Assembly (NCBI GenBank): GCA_028551475.1
Contig: CM052356.1
Location: forward strand, 13,047,884 to 13,111,883
Direction: 5' to 3'
Length of the DNA: 64,000 bases
DNA from: Casuarina equisetifolia
Taxonomy: Eukaryota; Streptophyta; Magnoliopsida; Fagales; Casuarinaceae
Both the position numbers and the translations under genes were made by a program. The notes under the pieces were generated by a model. It was not told where the DNA came from. It saw only the letters and a program-made list of their open reading frames with translations, and ran no database searches. Below are positions 36,801 to 49,400 of the stretch, piece after piece. Numbering within the stretch: position 1 is the stretch's first letter; every line of letters starts with the position of its first letter.

Positions 36801-38726
36801 TTTTTCATGTTTTTGGCAATAAATGTTTTGTTTTAAATCATGGAAAAGAATCACTTGAGAAATTTGATTCCAAAAGTGATGAAGCAATATTTCTTGGATG
36901 TTCTCATACAAGTAAGGCATATAGAGTATTCAATAAATGAACTTTAGTTATAGAAGAGTCAATCCATGTTAAGTTACTGTCACAGGTACTTTAGAAACCG
37001 AAAAAAATAATGGAACTAAGAGTGTTCCAAATAGGGCTAAAGTTGAAAGGGAGTTTGAAACTAGGGAACCTTCCTTTCCTAGAGTAAGAAATGAAGTAGA
37101 TCAAGATCACATCATAGGAAATCCCAATGTTAGAGTAAGCACAAGGTCTCAGGCTCACAACACATGTGAACATAAAGCCTTTCTATCTCAAGTAGAGCCA
37201 AAGAAAGTAGATGAGGCTTTTGAAGATGAGAATTGGTTCCTTGCTATGCAAGAAGAATTTAACCAGTTTGAAAGAAGCAAGGTTTGGAATCTAGTTCCTA
37301 GACCAAAGGATCATCCAGTTATAGGCACAAAATGGGTATTCAAGAATAAACTAGACAAAAATGGTACTATTACTAGAAATAAGGCTAGATTAGTGGCACA
37401 AGGGTATAGTCAAGAAGAAGGAATTGACTTTAATGAAACATTTGCACCAGTAGCTAGGTTAGAAGCAATTAGAATCTTACTTGCCTTTGCTTGTTGTATG
37501 AACTTTATCTTATTCCAAATGGATGTCAAGAGTGCATTTTTGAATGGTATTATAAAAAAAGAGGTATATGTTGAACAAGCACCCAGATTTGAAGATTCGA
37601 TTTATTCAAATCATGTCTTTAAACTATCAAAAGCTTTCTATGGTTTGAAACAAGCTTCACGGGCATGGTATGATAAACTAAGTTCTTTCTTGATTAATCA
37701 TGGTTTTAGAAAAGGAAAAGTGGACAACACTTTATTTATAAAGAACAAATAAAAAGAAATTTTGATTGTTCAAATATATGTTGATGACATTGTGTTTGGT
37801 TCTACCAATTCTACACTATGTGAAGAATTTGTTGCATGCATGCAAAGTGAATTTGAAATGAGCATGATGGGTGAGTCAACATACTTCCTTGGATTGCAAA
37901 TCAAACAAACAAACAAAGGTACTTTTATAAGTCAAACAAAATACATAAACAAATTGCTCAAGAAATACAAGATGCATGACTCTAAACCAATGAACACACC
38001 AATGAGAACCTCTTTATCATTATCTAATGATGAAAATGGAATTAGCGTAGACACTAAATCATATCATGGAATGATTGGTTCTTTGCTATATTTGACTACA
38101 TTTAGAACGGATATCATGTTTAGTGTGTGTTTGTGTGCTAGGTATCAATCCAATCCTAAAGAACAACACCTAGTCACTATTAAAAGAATCTTTAGATCCC
38201 TTAGAGACACAGTTTCCCTAGGAATCTGGTATCCTAGAGATATAACTTTGAATTTGCATGCCTTTAGTGATTCTAATTATGCTGGTTGCAAATTAGATAG
38301 GAAGAGTACGAGTGGTGGATGTCACTATCTTGGAAACATGCTTATTTCTTGGCACTCCAAGAAACAAAACTATGTAGCTCTTTCTTCCACTAAAGTCGAA
38401 AATATAGCTACTGCTAGTAGTTATGCTTAAATATTATGGATGAAACAACAATTAGAGGATTATGACATATTATCACATAAAGTCCCATTAAAATGTGACA
38501 ACACTAATGCAATTAATCTCACTAAGAATCTTATCCAGCACTCTAAAACTAAACATATAGAAATTAACATCATTTCATTCGGGATCATGTTCAAAAAGGA
38601 GATGTTATACTTGAATTTGTGAGTACTGATTAGCAGATTGCTGATATCTTAACCAAACCTTTATCAAAGGAAAGGTTTTATGCTCTTAAAAGAGAACTTG
38701 GAATGTTAGTCCCTAAAAACATTTGA
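33843..38726 (+). pseudogene. element C gag-pol polyprotein, broken
   Basis: ATG at 33843, final stop at 38724-38726. Order: Gag core (33930-34390); knuckle CYECKKPRHIKIDC (about 34648-34690); Asn/Lys-rich linker; second knuckle CSFCNYIGHSFDKC, intact (about 35514-35555); protease WILDNGC (35736-35756); GAG-pre-integrase (HRRLRHA, CEACIKSKHTQ); integrase with LDLFGP, RTDHSSEF and GVVERKNRTL, then TAA at 36638-36640; RT (37246-37850) with [11 protein letters not shown] and YVDDIVFGSTN; RNase H (37950-38430) with SDSNYAGC, in which the usual later Glu region reads STKVEN. Breaks include a 1-base loss after the start, stops near 34950, 35946, 36373, 36638, 37750 and 38428, and the protease Ser/Thr-to-Asn change. 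Confidence 0.85.
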
Positions 38727-39215
38727 ATTCTCTATTATTGCTATTTCTTTGTTCTTTTACTGCTACCTAAACTGCTCAGTTTGAGGGGGAGTAGCTTAAT
38801 TCCACTCCAACAGCATCTAGTTAGTACCCTAATCTTATCCTTGTTGGTTTACTTGCTGCTCATTTTTATAGTCTATCTTGATTACTTACATGTTCATCTT
38901 TTTGCTTATGACAAAAAAGGGGAGAGAATAGTGCACATGTGAAGTCTCATTTCTAACTGTCTAAGCGCAGAATGTGTGATATCTTTCTAACACCCCTACT
39001 TGGAAACTCTCATGTTTTATGATGTTCAAAATCTATTAGATACATGCATAGGACTTGCTTGCTTGCTAATTCTGATCATATGAGTAGTGAGCAGTAAATA
39101 TTGTGAATTTAATTGTGTGATGATCAAATGTTGCAATGCCTAGTTATGTTCTCATAAAAAACATGATTAATATTTGGTGACATGTGTCATACTATTGAAA
39201 TATATTGTCATCATC
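38727..39215 (+). other. 3' untranslated internal region of C with purine blocks
   Basis: About 490 bp without coding. It contains TTTGAGGGGGAG near 38780-38791 and TTATGACAAAAAAGGGGAGA near 38905-38925. Both are conserved in position in B (41170-41182 and 41292-41312) and A. Confidence 0.6.
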
Positions 39216-39229
39216 AAAAAGGGGGAGAT
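39216..39229 (+). other. polypurine tract of element C
   Basis: AAAAAGGGGGAGAT directly before the 3' LTR start TGTTGG at 39230. Confidence 0.8.
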
Positions 39230-40812
39230 TGTTGGAAAATAGGGTTTTGTTGTGACTAAAAATATTTTAGTAAACATAATTCTTGAAATATGTTTTTCAT
39301 ATGTGCAAAAGAAAATTATAGGAAGTAAAAGGTGTACAAATTATAATATCAATTAATGATATTATAAAGTAACCAGGTTTCTACATTCCTTCATAAAACA
39401 TATTCTTAAAGTTTTTTTGTGAAATATATTTGTGCATGATGCCAAACTATATTTGAACATTTTATTAAGAAATATGATACTTGGCTTTATGCACTTATAG
39501 GAACATGAGGAGCCTTCATTCTGGCTTGATATTAGTTCAAAGCTAAGATATATATATTACACCAAAATGTGAACTTTATAAAAGCTCATATTATTGGATT
39601 GTGCTTACATTATTGGACTATGTTCTGATTACTGGACCCTGTTGATGTTGGACCATAATTATATGTTGGACCTTTTGCTATTAGACCACTATTTTGTGAC
39701 ATGGCCCGAGTTCACTACAACCGACCCTGCTGAAAGAGGCCTACCCGTGCTTGCTACGGTGTTGTCTTACTTACTAGAGGCGCACTTGCTATGACGTCGT
39801 CTCACTTATCAGAGAGACGCATATAAAAGGGTTCTCGATCATTTTGCCCTAGCTACTGTCCTTCGATGAAAAACATGTCTTCGATGTCATCTTTATTCTT
39901 TTGAGCACCAAATCCTCAATGGGAGGATTTTGGAGGAGACTGGATGTCAGAACGGTCGGGTTGAAGCTCTGAAAAGTGAAATGAGGTTGATTTGATAGAT
40001 GGGTCATTGTTCCTAATGGGAAAAAGGCTATGGTTCAGATTTGATCTAAAAAAGCCCTAAATCTCTTCTCTATTTAAAGGGGATGTATGCGTGAAAGGAT
40101 TGATTGATGATTGACATCTAATTGAAATGTTCTCTTTGCGAAGAAAATCTCTTAAGCTCACTTATTATTTGATTCAACTTCACTCATCTCTTGGTGACTC
40201 ACGAGGGTTTGGTGATATTTGATTATTCGGCTTATTTTTTTATTATCTAATTGATTATAGCTTGTATAACATTATTTATGTACTGATTACACTTGAAAAT
40301 ATTCATTACACATAAATATTAAGAAAAATCTGAAACCCTAATTTACTCAAATTGGGGATTTCGTGATAGGAGCTTTGCATTTTGTTATTTATACTTGAAT
40401 AGCTCTTCTGATTAGTAATATCCCTCAAACTATCATATTATTTGGGAATTTGCTATTGTACATGATCTTTTGATCATAACTTGTATTCGGACTTGAGAAT
40501 TCCTTTGAGAAGGAATTATTTGGATTAGGGAGAACATGTTCTCCTAATCTGGTTAAGTAAAAGAGATTTCAATCGGTTGGATTGAAGGAGAAGAGGCTGG
40601 ACATAGGAATCAAGGATTGAGTGTCGAACCATCATGGTAAATTGGGTCCTTGCTCTCTTGCTCTTTATTGATTTAAATAACTCTGAATGTTTACTGCTTA
40701 TTAATTTATTGATTGCTAAATTAATTGGATTGAATTTTTTTTTGTCAACAAAAGTATATTATTGCTAGATTAACTATTCAACCCCGTTCTTATTAAGCCA
40801 TAAAACCCAATA
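39230..40812 (+). repeat. 3' LTR of element C
   Basis: 1,583 bp from tgttggaaaataggg to aaaacccaata (the final ACA now ATA). It is collinear with the 5' LTR except for the deletion in that copy and the different number of 35-bp units. Confidence 0.9.
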
Positions 40813-41121
40813 GTTGCTGCTAGCTATTGGATGAAACATCAATTAGAAGACTATGGCATTAGTTCTTCAAATTTTCCATTAAAATGTGATAATACTAGTG
40901 CTATAAATTTATCAAAGAACCCTATATAACACTCTAAAACCAAGCATATTGAAATTTGGCATCATTTTATTAAAGATCATGTGCAGAAAAATGAAATTAC
41001 ACTTGAATTTATGTGTATTGATCAACAATTGGCTGATATTTTCACCAAGCCATTGGATAAAGAAAGATTTTATACTCTCTGAAAAGAGCTTGGCATGTCA
41101 TTGCTTGTATATAGTTATTAA
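40813..41121 (+). pseudogene. element B RNase H end
   Basis: It resumes after element C with AASYWMKHQLEDYGI, CDNTSAINLSKNP and LADIFTKPLDKERFYTL, and ends at 41119-41121. It has in-frame stops (for example after the TL at about 41081). Confidence 0.8.
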
Positions 41122-41608
41122 ATATGCTTTGTTTTGCTATACTATATTCCTTTATTTTTTCACCCGAGAGCCTACCTTGAGGGGGAGCAATGTGTACCCA
41201 AATCTATTGATTAGGTCAGTAATCTACACTCATTCTTAGACCTTATACTTACTACTTATCACTTTACTTCTATCATATATATTATTTTTGCTTATGACAA
41301 AAAAGGGGAGAAAGATATCATTTAACACAAGAATAAATGTTCCATTTCTGATTTATAGTGCAGAAAGTTAGATAACTCTCCAGCATCCTTAATGTATGTT
41401 TCTTGTATGATGTTTGGAATAGTATATATCTCTTCATGATGGTTGCCATGATGAATGAAAAACATATTATTGACTATCATATACATCGGTTGTGTAGTTG
41501 AACATGAACATGCTATATCTAAAATGCAAATCATGATTATTCAATTGATGACATGTGCTATTATACATGTGTTTTTATATGCTCAAACTTTATAAATTTT
41601 GTCATCAT

Positions 41609-41622
41609 AAAAAGGAGGAGAT
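41609..41622 (+). other. polypurine tract of element B
   Basis: AAAAAGGAGGAGAT directly before the LTR start at 41623. The upstream non-coding part (41122-41608) holds the two additional purine blocks shared with A and C. Confidence 0.75.
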
Positions 41623-43097
41623 TGTTGGAAAAATGTGTGTTTTGTTATGACAAACTGTTGGCTGCATATAATATTTGTAAAAATATTTTTCATATGATTA
41701 TGTGCAATATTGAACATCAAGAAAGTAAAAGGTATGCAAATTATAGTATTAATAAATGATATTATCAAGTAGTTGGGTTCCTACATTCCTTCACAAATTA
41801 ACTTTATATAATTTCATGAGAAATATTTTGTATGAAAAGAACTAAAGGAATATTTCGCTATTTGAAGAAAGATGATACTTGGGTTTCTGTACTTGTTGGT
41901 ACATGTGAATAAAAAATCATATTATGAAGGCCAAAATCATAATCATAATACTTGGTTTTACTTAGCTTGAAGCAGACCTAAGCAAGGCTATTTACTTAGC
42001 TAGTTCTAGTTCAAGTTCAAGTAAGGATCTTTATAAATTGGATCAAGTCCATAGGAATTAGCCTACAAGCTTAACCCACAAGCTAAGCCCACAAGACTCA
42101 GCCTACCTAATGTCTTAATCTGAAGCATGTGATGTTGTTTCACTTAAAAGAAATTCTTAAGCTATCATGAGGAAAAGAACCTTAACCCGATCACCAAGCC
42201 ACTCTCTCACCTCTCTTTGTCATTGATTCTCCAACAGGAAGAAATCTAAAGTGATGGTGTTGACAGAATAGCTATGAAGATCATTAATCACCATTTGCAC
42301 TATTGTTTGATAGACCTTTCAAGTCTCAACAAAAAAAATTGCAATGGGCATCTCAGGTTTGAACATAAACCTTAGAAAGCTAGTATGCTTCATATCTTCT
42401 AAAGGAGATGTTCTTGATAGTTCTTTGGAGCTTTTTAACGAGATCTTGTTGAGAAATTGAGAAAGATCATACACTCATGACATTCTTCATTGACCTGTAG
42501 AGAAAGTTTGAATCTTCAGTGATATTCTTAGACATTAGTATTCTTATGAATATTCACTGCTAAATCAAGTTGTTTATATGCTAATTAAACTTTTATTATT
42601 ATTTGCACATTAACTCCTTTGTAAATCTAAAACCCTAACTTTGTGATAATTAGGGGTTTTGTGATTAAAGCTTGAATTGAGTTTGTATATCTTCAATTAG
42701 CTCTCTGATAATCAATACTCCTCATAAATCTTACATATTTAAGGACTTGCTAATGTACTAAGGTTGGTTCAACCTTATCATCGTAATCATGGACCATTTA
42801 ACTCCTTGAGTAGGAGTTGGATAGTGTTGGAAAGGATTTTCTCCTAGCTTTGAAGTAAAGTGGACTTCAACCAGTTATGTTGAAGGAGAAAAGGGTGGAA
42901 GTAGATGACAAGGGCCGAACCACCGTGTAAACTTATGTGCATTCCTCTTTGTGTCTATTTACTCGGTTGTTTGATTTTAATATCCTTGAATCCTTCGCTT
43001 AAGTGCATGAAAAGTGATTGAAACCACAAATAGGAAAAGAAACCGAGATAACCAATTCAACTGCCCCACCTTTCTTGGTTAGCCATTAAACCTTACA
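41623..43097 (+). repeat. 3' LTR of element B
   Basis: 1,475 bp, tgttggaaaaatgtgtg to ccattaaaccttaca. Its second part matches 25575-26649. The first part shares ttatagtattaataaatgatattat with the LTRs of A and C, which shows the family relationship. Confidence 0.88.
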
Positions 43098-45789
43098 TAG
43101 TAGTCTCATTTTAAGGAATGCTACATTGGTGCACATGTACAAAGAAATGAAACAAAATGACTAATAAAGTGGCAACCCTTGAGCACTCTAAGTAATCACA
43201 TAGTGTGTATGATCAAACTTGATCCCTTTCTAGTCCATTGTAGATTCATTTTAGTAGGATCAGTTAAGGCTAAGTAGTTATAGGGTTAAGCATATATGTT
43301 GCACTTTTATAATTATATATAGCAACCAATAATTAGGTTATTGTGTATTATAAGGTAGTAGGTTAGGTAAAGGTCTAGGCTTAGGATTAGGGTTCTCTTT
43401 TTCCTTTGTCCAACATTTGTAATCACACAAATTATGGTTGTTATACTTAGTTTGGACAATATTAATAAAATGTGTCAAGGTAGTGCCCTAATTTACTTAT
43501 TAAAATAAAAAGGTCTAACAAATGTTAATAACACGAGTTACCATTATTGAATAATAATGTTTTGATAATAGACAAAATTGAAATATTTCAAAATTATATT
43601 TTATAATGTTTTAATGATATAACAAACTAAAATCTTTTGTAAATATATTTTACACGAGTTGATTAAAATGTTATGCTACTTATATTCTTTGTTTAAGGAC
43701 CTAACCAATGTAGTCTAGAGACTTTCTTCACTAAGGATAATCCAAAAATTAGTAGCAGTCTAAAAAAAGACAGAGGACTTAGTCCATTTGCTTTTGGACC
43801 AGAATAAAGGAGGCTTAAAAGGAAATTAAACCAAGCACTATTCAATCCTGAGGTGAAAAATAGGCTTCCTATGCAAATCAAAGACCTATCATTTATGTAT
43901 CCTATAGAGCCAAAACCAAGTAACCAGGTTAAGCCCAAAGTAGATTTTGTGTAACCCATTCTTGAGTAGTAAAACATTATAGTGAAATCCATTTATAGGA
44001 GTAGCAATGATCTGAGATGCAACAAAATTTGGCATAAATCGAAAACCACTCGTAACCCAAAAATCCGATGCAAGACTTGAACAACCTAGGAATCTAACCA
44101 GTTCAACAATATTGTGACTCATTGCTAAAGGAGTTAATTCACGACAAGCTAGAGCTTAGCAACCTAAAGATTTGACCTATCATCAATTTGACCCATGAGC
44201 ATCTCACGCAACTTCATGAGTAAGCAAGACAAGTTGCGATTGGACAAAGATGGATTTCACAAGGTTTTCAAAATTCTTACCAAGCCTTTAAAAACTTTAG
44301 GTGGAATATTCATTTTTTTCAATCCTTCTTGTTAACAAATGTGAGTTGTTAAGTAATGTGCTTCACCTAATGGAAGAACTTTGCGACGATTCAATTGCCA
44401 TGGTAAATTGTGTGAAGCTATATCTAGAGCGAGGAGGCTCAGGCCAATGATTGGGCAGCATAGGACTTTGAGTTGTAATCCCAAGCTTTGGCTGATGAGT
44501 GGGGATCAGTCAATTAAGTGACCATAGAGTAGGTGGATGTCGCAACTAGCCAACTCAGTGCCATTTAATCTTGAATGATAGTTAATGTAATATGGGTTTG
44601 GGCAAGAAGATCCATCAGGTATGGTTAGGGTTTTGGGTAGGCTTTTCCAATGCTATCCAAGATGGAAAAGAGTTAGGAGGAGACCAAGAAAAAGGTGATA
44701 TGGGTTTCCTATGCGATTTAGTTTAAGTTGTGGAAGTGCTCATTGACGTTTGAGGAGGATGGTTGAAGAAGATGATGACTTTGGCATTATTAGTATCAAG
44801 GGAGAGATAAGGTTACTATTTGAGATAAGATGGAAAAGAGGGGTCATCATTGGGGTTTTAATGGATGTTTTGTTGTTAGTCGTTGACTTATGGTACAATG
44901 AAAGAAAGCTTTGCCAAAAAATATAAGATGAAGAAAAAAATAAAATGTGATTTTATTAAAATTTCCCAAATAATCACAATGATCAATTTTGATTGTTATA
45001 GCGGCAGCAATGAGATTTTCAGTGCAGCAGAGGAAGCTCATGTGAGTAGCATGTTGACATGGCATCTGTTTAGCACTCAGGTCTTAGTTATGAACTAAGT
45101 TAGCCTTTAACCAAGTAAATTATGTGAGAAAGAGAGCTAAGAGGTTCCCTTTTATATAGGTGTTACCTTCTCTTAAGAAATTAATACAACATTAGTTATA
45201 AGGTTTATCAAATTGGAACACTAGTAATTCTAAACCATAGACAATTATGGTGGCATTGGTTGCTAACTTAGCAAGGCGCATGGATTTCACACATTCTAAC
45301 ATAAGAAAAGATCATTTTAGTTAAAGTTGGCAACTTGAGCATGACTATAGGCAACGACACGAGACTTTGTAATGAGGCCTTCCAGCATGAAATCCTTGAA
45401 AGGATTTAGACAAGAATACTACAATATCAAGAAATGGTGGAAAATCTAACTCAATGAAGGTAATTAGAACTAATCAAGAATCCTTAACCTAGAAATTGTT
45501 TTTGAACAGAAAAACCAAATGACATTCCTTTGTGCATGAGGAATCCTAAAACAGTTGATGCTCAACCCTCTCTTGGATAGGGTTAATTGGGTTGGGTCAT
45601 GTAATTAATAACTAGGTTGAGCGCCACCCATACAAACAAGGCTAAAGTAAAAACAAAACATAAACCTAACTAAGCCTCTTAAACTAGATAGTTAACACAC
45701 TCATAATGATAGTTGTTTACCTATTTACAAACTAGCTCCACCATACATTGAGCTAAAAGCAAACTTGGTCACAACAATGGACTCTAACC
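43098..45789. other. unassigned intergenic or old repeat DNA
   Basis: No recognisable gene. At 43715-43935 the plus strand reads a fairly continuous Lys/Pro-rich frame (FFTKDNPKISSSLKKDR, later LPMQIKDLSFMYPIEPKP) that looks like a decayed protein, perhaps from a retroelement, but I cannot assign it. The minus-strand frames 43693-43992 and 43889-44122 overlap it and look like shadows. 44847-45098 has short frames on both strands with no similarity I recognise. Confidence 0.4.
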
Positions 45790-46079
45790 ATGTGTCAAAC
45801 AAAACAATAGAGGTTGTGAAATCTTCTTTGATTTTCTATAGATATGAACAAAATTTTTAAGGTAGTTTGGTCCATAAAATGATAGTTATTCCATGTTGCT
45901 TTAGTTTCCTACTAAAGCCCACCTTTCTAATAAATTTTCCCAAATCGATTATACAAGTCAATGATCCCAAACCCAATTGATTACAAAAATTCACTTACTT
46001 AAGAAATTTAAAGGCAATGGCGCATTGAGTCTCACAAATCGTTAGATCAACATGTTCCAAGTGAATTAAGAGTACAGTA
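45790..46079 (-). repeat. partial LTR of family X
   Basis: gtagtttggtccat...ttgctttagtttcctactaaagcccacctttctaa aligns with ggtggtttggcctac...ctactttagtttccccactaaagccctctct at about 30610-30680 and with 62515-62590. Both ends are lost. Confidence 0.5.
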
Positions 46080-46452
46080 TGTATCAAAATGCACTCATAT
46101 GTGGTTGAAAAGTTATTCATTTCATTGATTAAGCAAAAAAAACCCTAATACAAGCTATTCAAATGTGTTATTAATCTCATGATAAAATCAAATGAGATTT
46201 TGTACATCATTTATATAAATAAGAAAACCAAGTTGGTGATTGTCGTTAGTGAGTTGTTCTTGTCCAATCTCCCCATGATGCACGCTTCTAATTGTACCAA
46301 GGTGACTTCACAGCAACTACTTTCATAGCTGTTGTGTGTGGTTGCAAGTGCTGCGGGTAGAGGCGTCTTACAACAGCTATGAAAATAACTATTGTCTAAC
46401 TAACATGGCAACCACAAGTGATGTGGCTACCTATCCAACACATATCTGAACA
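46080..46452 (-). repeat. 3' LTR of element D
   Basis: About 373 bp. On the minus strand it begins TGTTCAGATATGTGTTGG directly after the purine tract TTGAGGAGGGA. The left limit is set at tgtatcaaaatg and is approximate. A cattgattaagcaaa stretch is shared with the LTRs of O. Confidence 0.65.
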
Positions 46453-49400
46453 TCCCTCCTCAAGCTAATGGTCAATAAGAATTAATGACATTCAGTTTGC
46501 TGAGGAGATATGTATGTTGATTTGCTCCTAAGGCCTTTGTGAAGGCATTTGCTAGTTAATCTCTGGTTCCAACATGTTGTATTCTGATAAGGTCACGGTT
46601 TATCTTTTCCCTGATGAAGTGACAATCAACATCTATGTGTTTAATGCGTTAATGCACCATGGGATTCAATGATATCTCCATTACATTCTTATTATCACAA
46701 TATAAAGTCACTAGTCATGGGACTTCAATCCCTATATCTCCTAGAAGACCTAATAACTAGATGATCTCGCATGATGAGTAAGTCATTGCTTAGATACTCC
46801 ACTTCTGTGGAGGAGAGAGATACCACTGCCTATTTCTTACTTTTCCAAGAGATGAGGGCCTCTCTAAGCATGATGCAAAAAGTAGTTACTAATTTCCTCT
46901 CAACCTTGCAAGTAGCATAGTTTGAATCATAGTATGCTCTTATCATATAACACTCAGAAGCAAGGATAAGTAAACCAATGCCCGAGCAACTCTTCAAATA
47001 TTTCACTAATCTAATGTCTGCTTCCCAGTAAGATTTCTTAAGTGAATACATGAACTAGGCTAAGTTGTGCACAATGTAAGAAATGTCAAGTTTAGTGATG
47101 ATGAGATAATTTAGCTTTCCTATAAGCTGTTGATACTTGAGTGGTTCACTTAGAAGTGGATCATCATTTTGAGACACTTTTGCTTCTTGATCATGTTTAA
47201 AAGTAATCAACTACAAGTTAGTGTCCATGGGGTTATCCACTGGCTAACTACCACCAAGTCCCATCTTATCTATCATCTCAAGAATTTACTTGTGTTGACT
47301 CAAATGGATTCCTTTATTATCTTTAAGGACCTCAATCCCAAGAAAAAACATAAGATCTCCCAAGTCCAAAATATAGGTGTGCTTTCAGTTCTTGTATTCC
47401 CTCTGTGTCACTGCCAATAATGAGTATACCATCATCATAAATCATAAGAATGACAATGAGATTACCTCTTCATTATATAAACAACAAGTTATCATTTATG
47501 GAGTCCTTATAACCAGCTGTGAGGAAGGCTTATGTGAACTTTTCATATCATTGTCTAGCTACTTGCTTAAGTCCATAAATGGACTTCTTCAACTTACAAA
47601 CTTTCCCGTTATTCTTTGCCAAATCACTTGGTGGAGGTCTCATGTAAACCTTTTCATCTAAATCAGGAAAGCATTGTTTACGTCCATTTGATGAATGTCT
47701 TATTGATTCTAGGCTGCCAAAGAGAAAGCACACCTAATTGTGATGTGTTTCACAACTGAAGTGAAGATCTCATGATAGTCCATTCCTTCTTTTTAATTGT
47801 ATCCTTTTGCTACCAATCTTGCCTTATACCTTTCTATTAATCCATCAAATTAATACTTGATCTTGTATACCCACTTACAACCAATAGGTTTCTCCCTCGA
47901 GATAGGCCACTAGCTCCTATGTATCATTTACCTCCAATGCCCTAATCTCTTATTCCATGGCCTCTTGCCATCTGGGATTGCCAATCGCTTCATGGTGATG
48001 TATTGGCTTAATATCAATAGATATAGATGCAATAAAGTGTTGATTATCCAATGGCAAATGGTCATATAAGATGTAGGTCGAAAGAGGGTAGACTGATGAT
48101 TCTATTTCTATTACATGAATGGAAGGGCATACATAATCTTTTGACCATATAAGGGGTCTAATGTTCCTAGTAAGACGTTAAGGGGTCATTTGTGGTTATG
48201 GTTCGAGTGAACTGTCTAACGTAGGTATGGTGTCATCATGAGAAAAGATGTCAAGTGGTTTAGCTAAAGGTGGTGGTGGTGGTGGTGGTGGTGGTATAGG
48301 TGTTCGAGCTGATTTTGGTAAGGGTAGTATGTCTAATTGGTGGCCTATTCGATTAATCGGAGTGGGTGATAAGTGTGTAGGGTCATAAGGTACCTTAGAA
48401 TCATGCATTCTTGAAGCCTTTGGAGTGAATTCTATTAAAGGTACCTACATGGTAGGATATGATTTGGCCCTTACTTATAAGAAAGGAAAGACATCCTCGT
48501 GGAATTTCACATCCTAACTTACAAAAAATCTATCATTTTTATGGTCATACAACCTATAACCCTTCTAACTTTAAGCATATTCCATGAAAATGCTAAGAAT
48601 TGCTCTGGGGGCAAACTTGTCTTTTGGTCATACAATGGTGGCATGGCATAGACATCTGAAAACACAAAGATGTGAAAATTTTGATAATTTTCCAAAAAGT
48701 TTTTCAAACAGTGTAATTCCATGCAAAACCATGGATGGCATCCTATTGATGAGATAGATAGCAATAAGTATGTACTCCCTCCAGAATTTGTCGAGCATTA
48801 AGCTCTAGAATTTCAGATCTCGTGCAATGTCTAAAATGTGATGATGTTTGCGCTCAACTACACCATTTTGTTGTGATGTATGCACACATGAACTCTCATA
48901 TTTAATGCCACGTGAAGTGAATAACTACTTTGTGTGTTGATTGAAGAAATCAAGTGTGTTGTTAGTTCTAACACACTTGACTTTTATGTCAAACTGGTTT
49001 TTAACTAAAATAAAGAATTCTTCTAGTCATGAATAAGTTTCACTCTTAACTTTCATTAAGAATGTCCAAGTTTTATGTGAAAAATCATCGACTAGGGTGA
49101 GGAAATATCGCAACCCATCATAATTGAGGATCTATAAGGTCCCCAAATGTCTACAAAAACTAGGTCATGCCTTAAAAGTTGTAAGACATCATTCCTATTT
49201 GGACATCCAACAAAATAGTAGAGGTCATTTCTAACTCTACCGAAGCCTTTGACTTCACTCATCCAAAGGTCCTGAAACACATAAAATTCAGCATAAAATA
49301 TGATGCAACATTTATTTTCATGGAAGAATTTTGAAATAGATATAAGGTTGAACTTAAAATTAGGGAAATATAACATTGTGTTTAATTTTAGGGTTTTGGA

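Larger units (their letters stand above)
32362..40812 (+). mobile_element. Sirevirus-like copia element C, nested in B
   Basis: 8,451 bp with both LTRs, primer site, polyprotein region and purine tract, in the same family as A by LTR and coding sequence. It splits the RNase H of B. The flanks share gttg but are not a clean 5-bp repeat, probably through a small deletion at the left junction. The polyprotein has stops and shifts, so it is not autonomous. Confidence 0.9.
25575..43097 (+). mobile_element. copia element B (plus), containing C and a solo LTR
   Basis: An older element of the same broad group as A and C. It has a truncated 5' LTR, primer site, gag-pol, purine tract and a full 1,475-bp 3' LTR. 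It is split by an unrelated solo LTR (30452-31662) in the RT and by element C (32362-40812) in RNase H. Removing both restores a collinear gag-pol order. The remainder is about 7.9 kb. All reading frames are broken. Confidence 0.85.

Noticed and set aside
43693..44122. 99- and 77-codon minus-strand frames with hydrophobic stretches
   Set aside because: They overlap a better-composed plus-strand frame, and no membrane protein family is recognisable.
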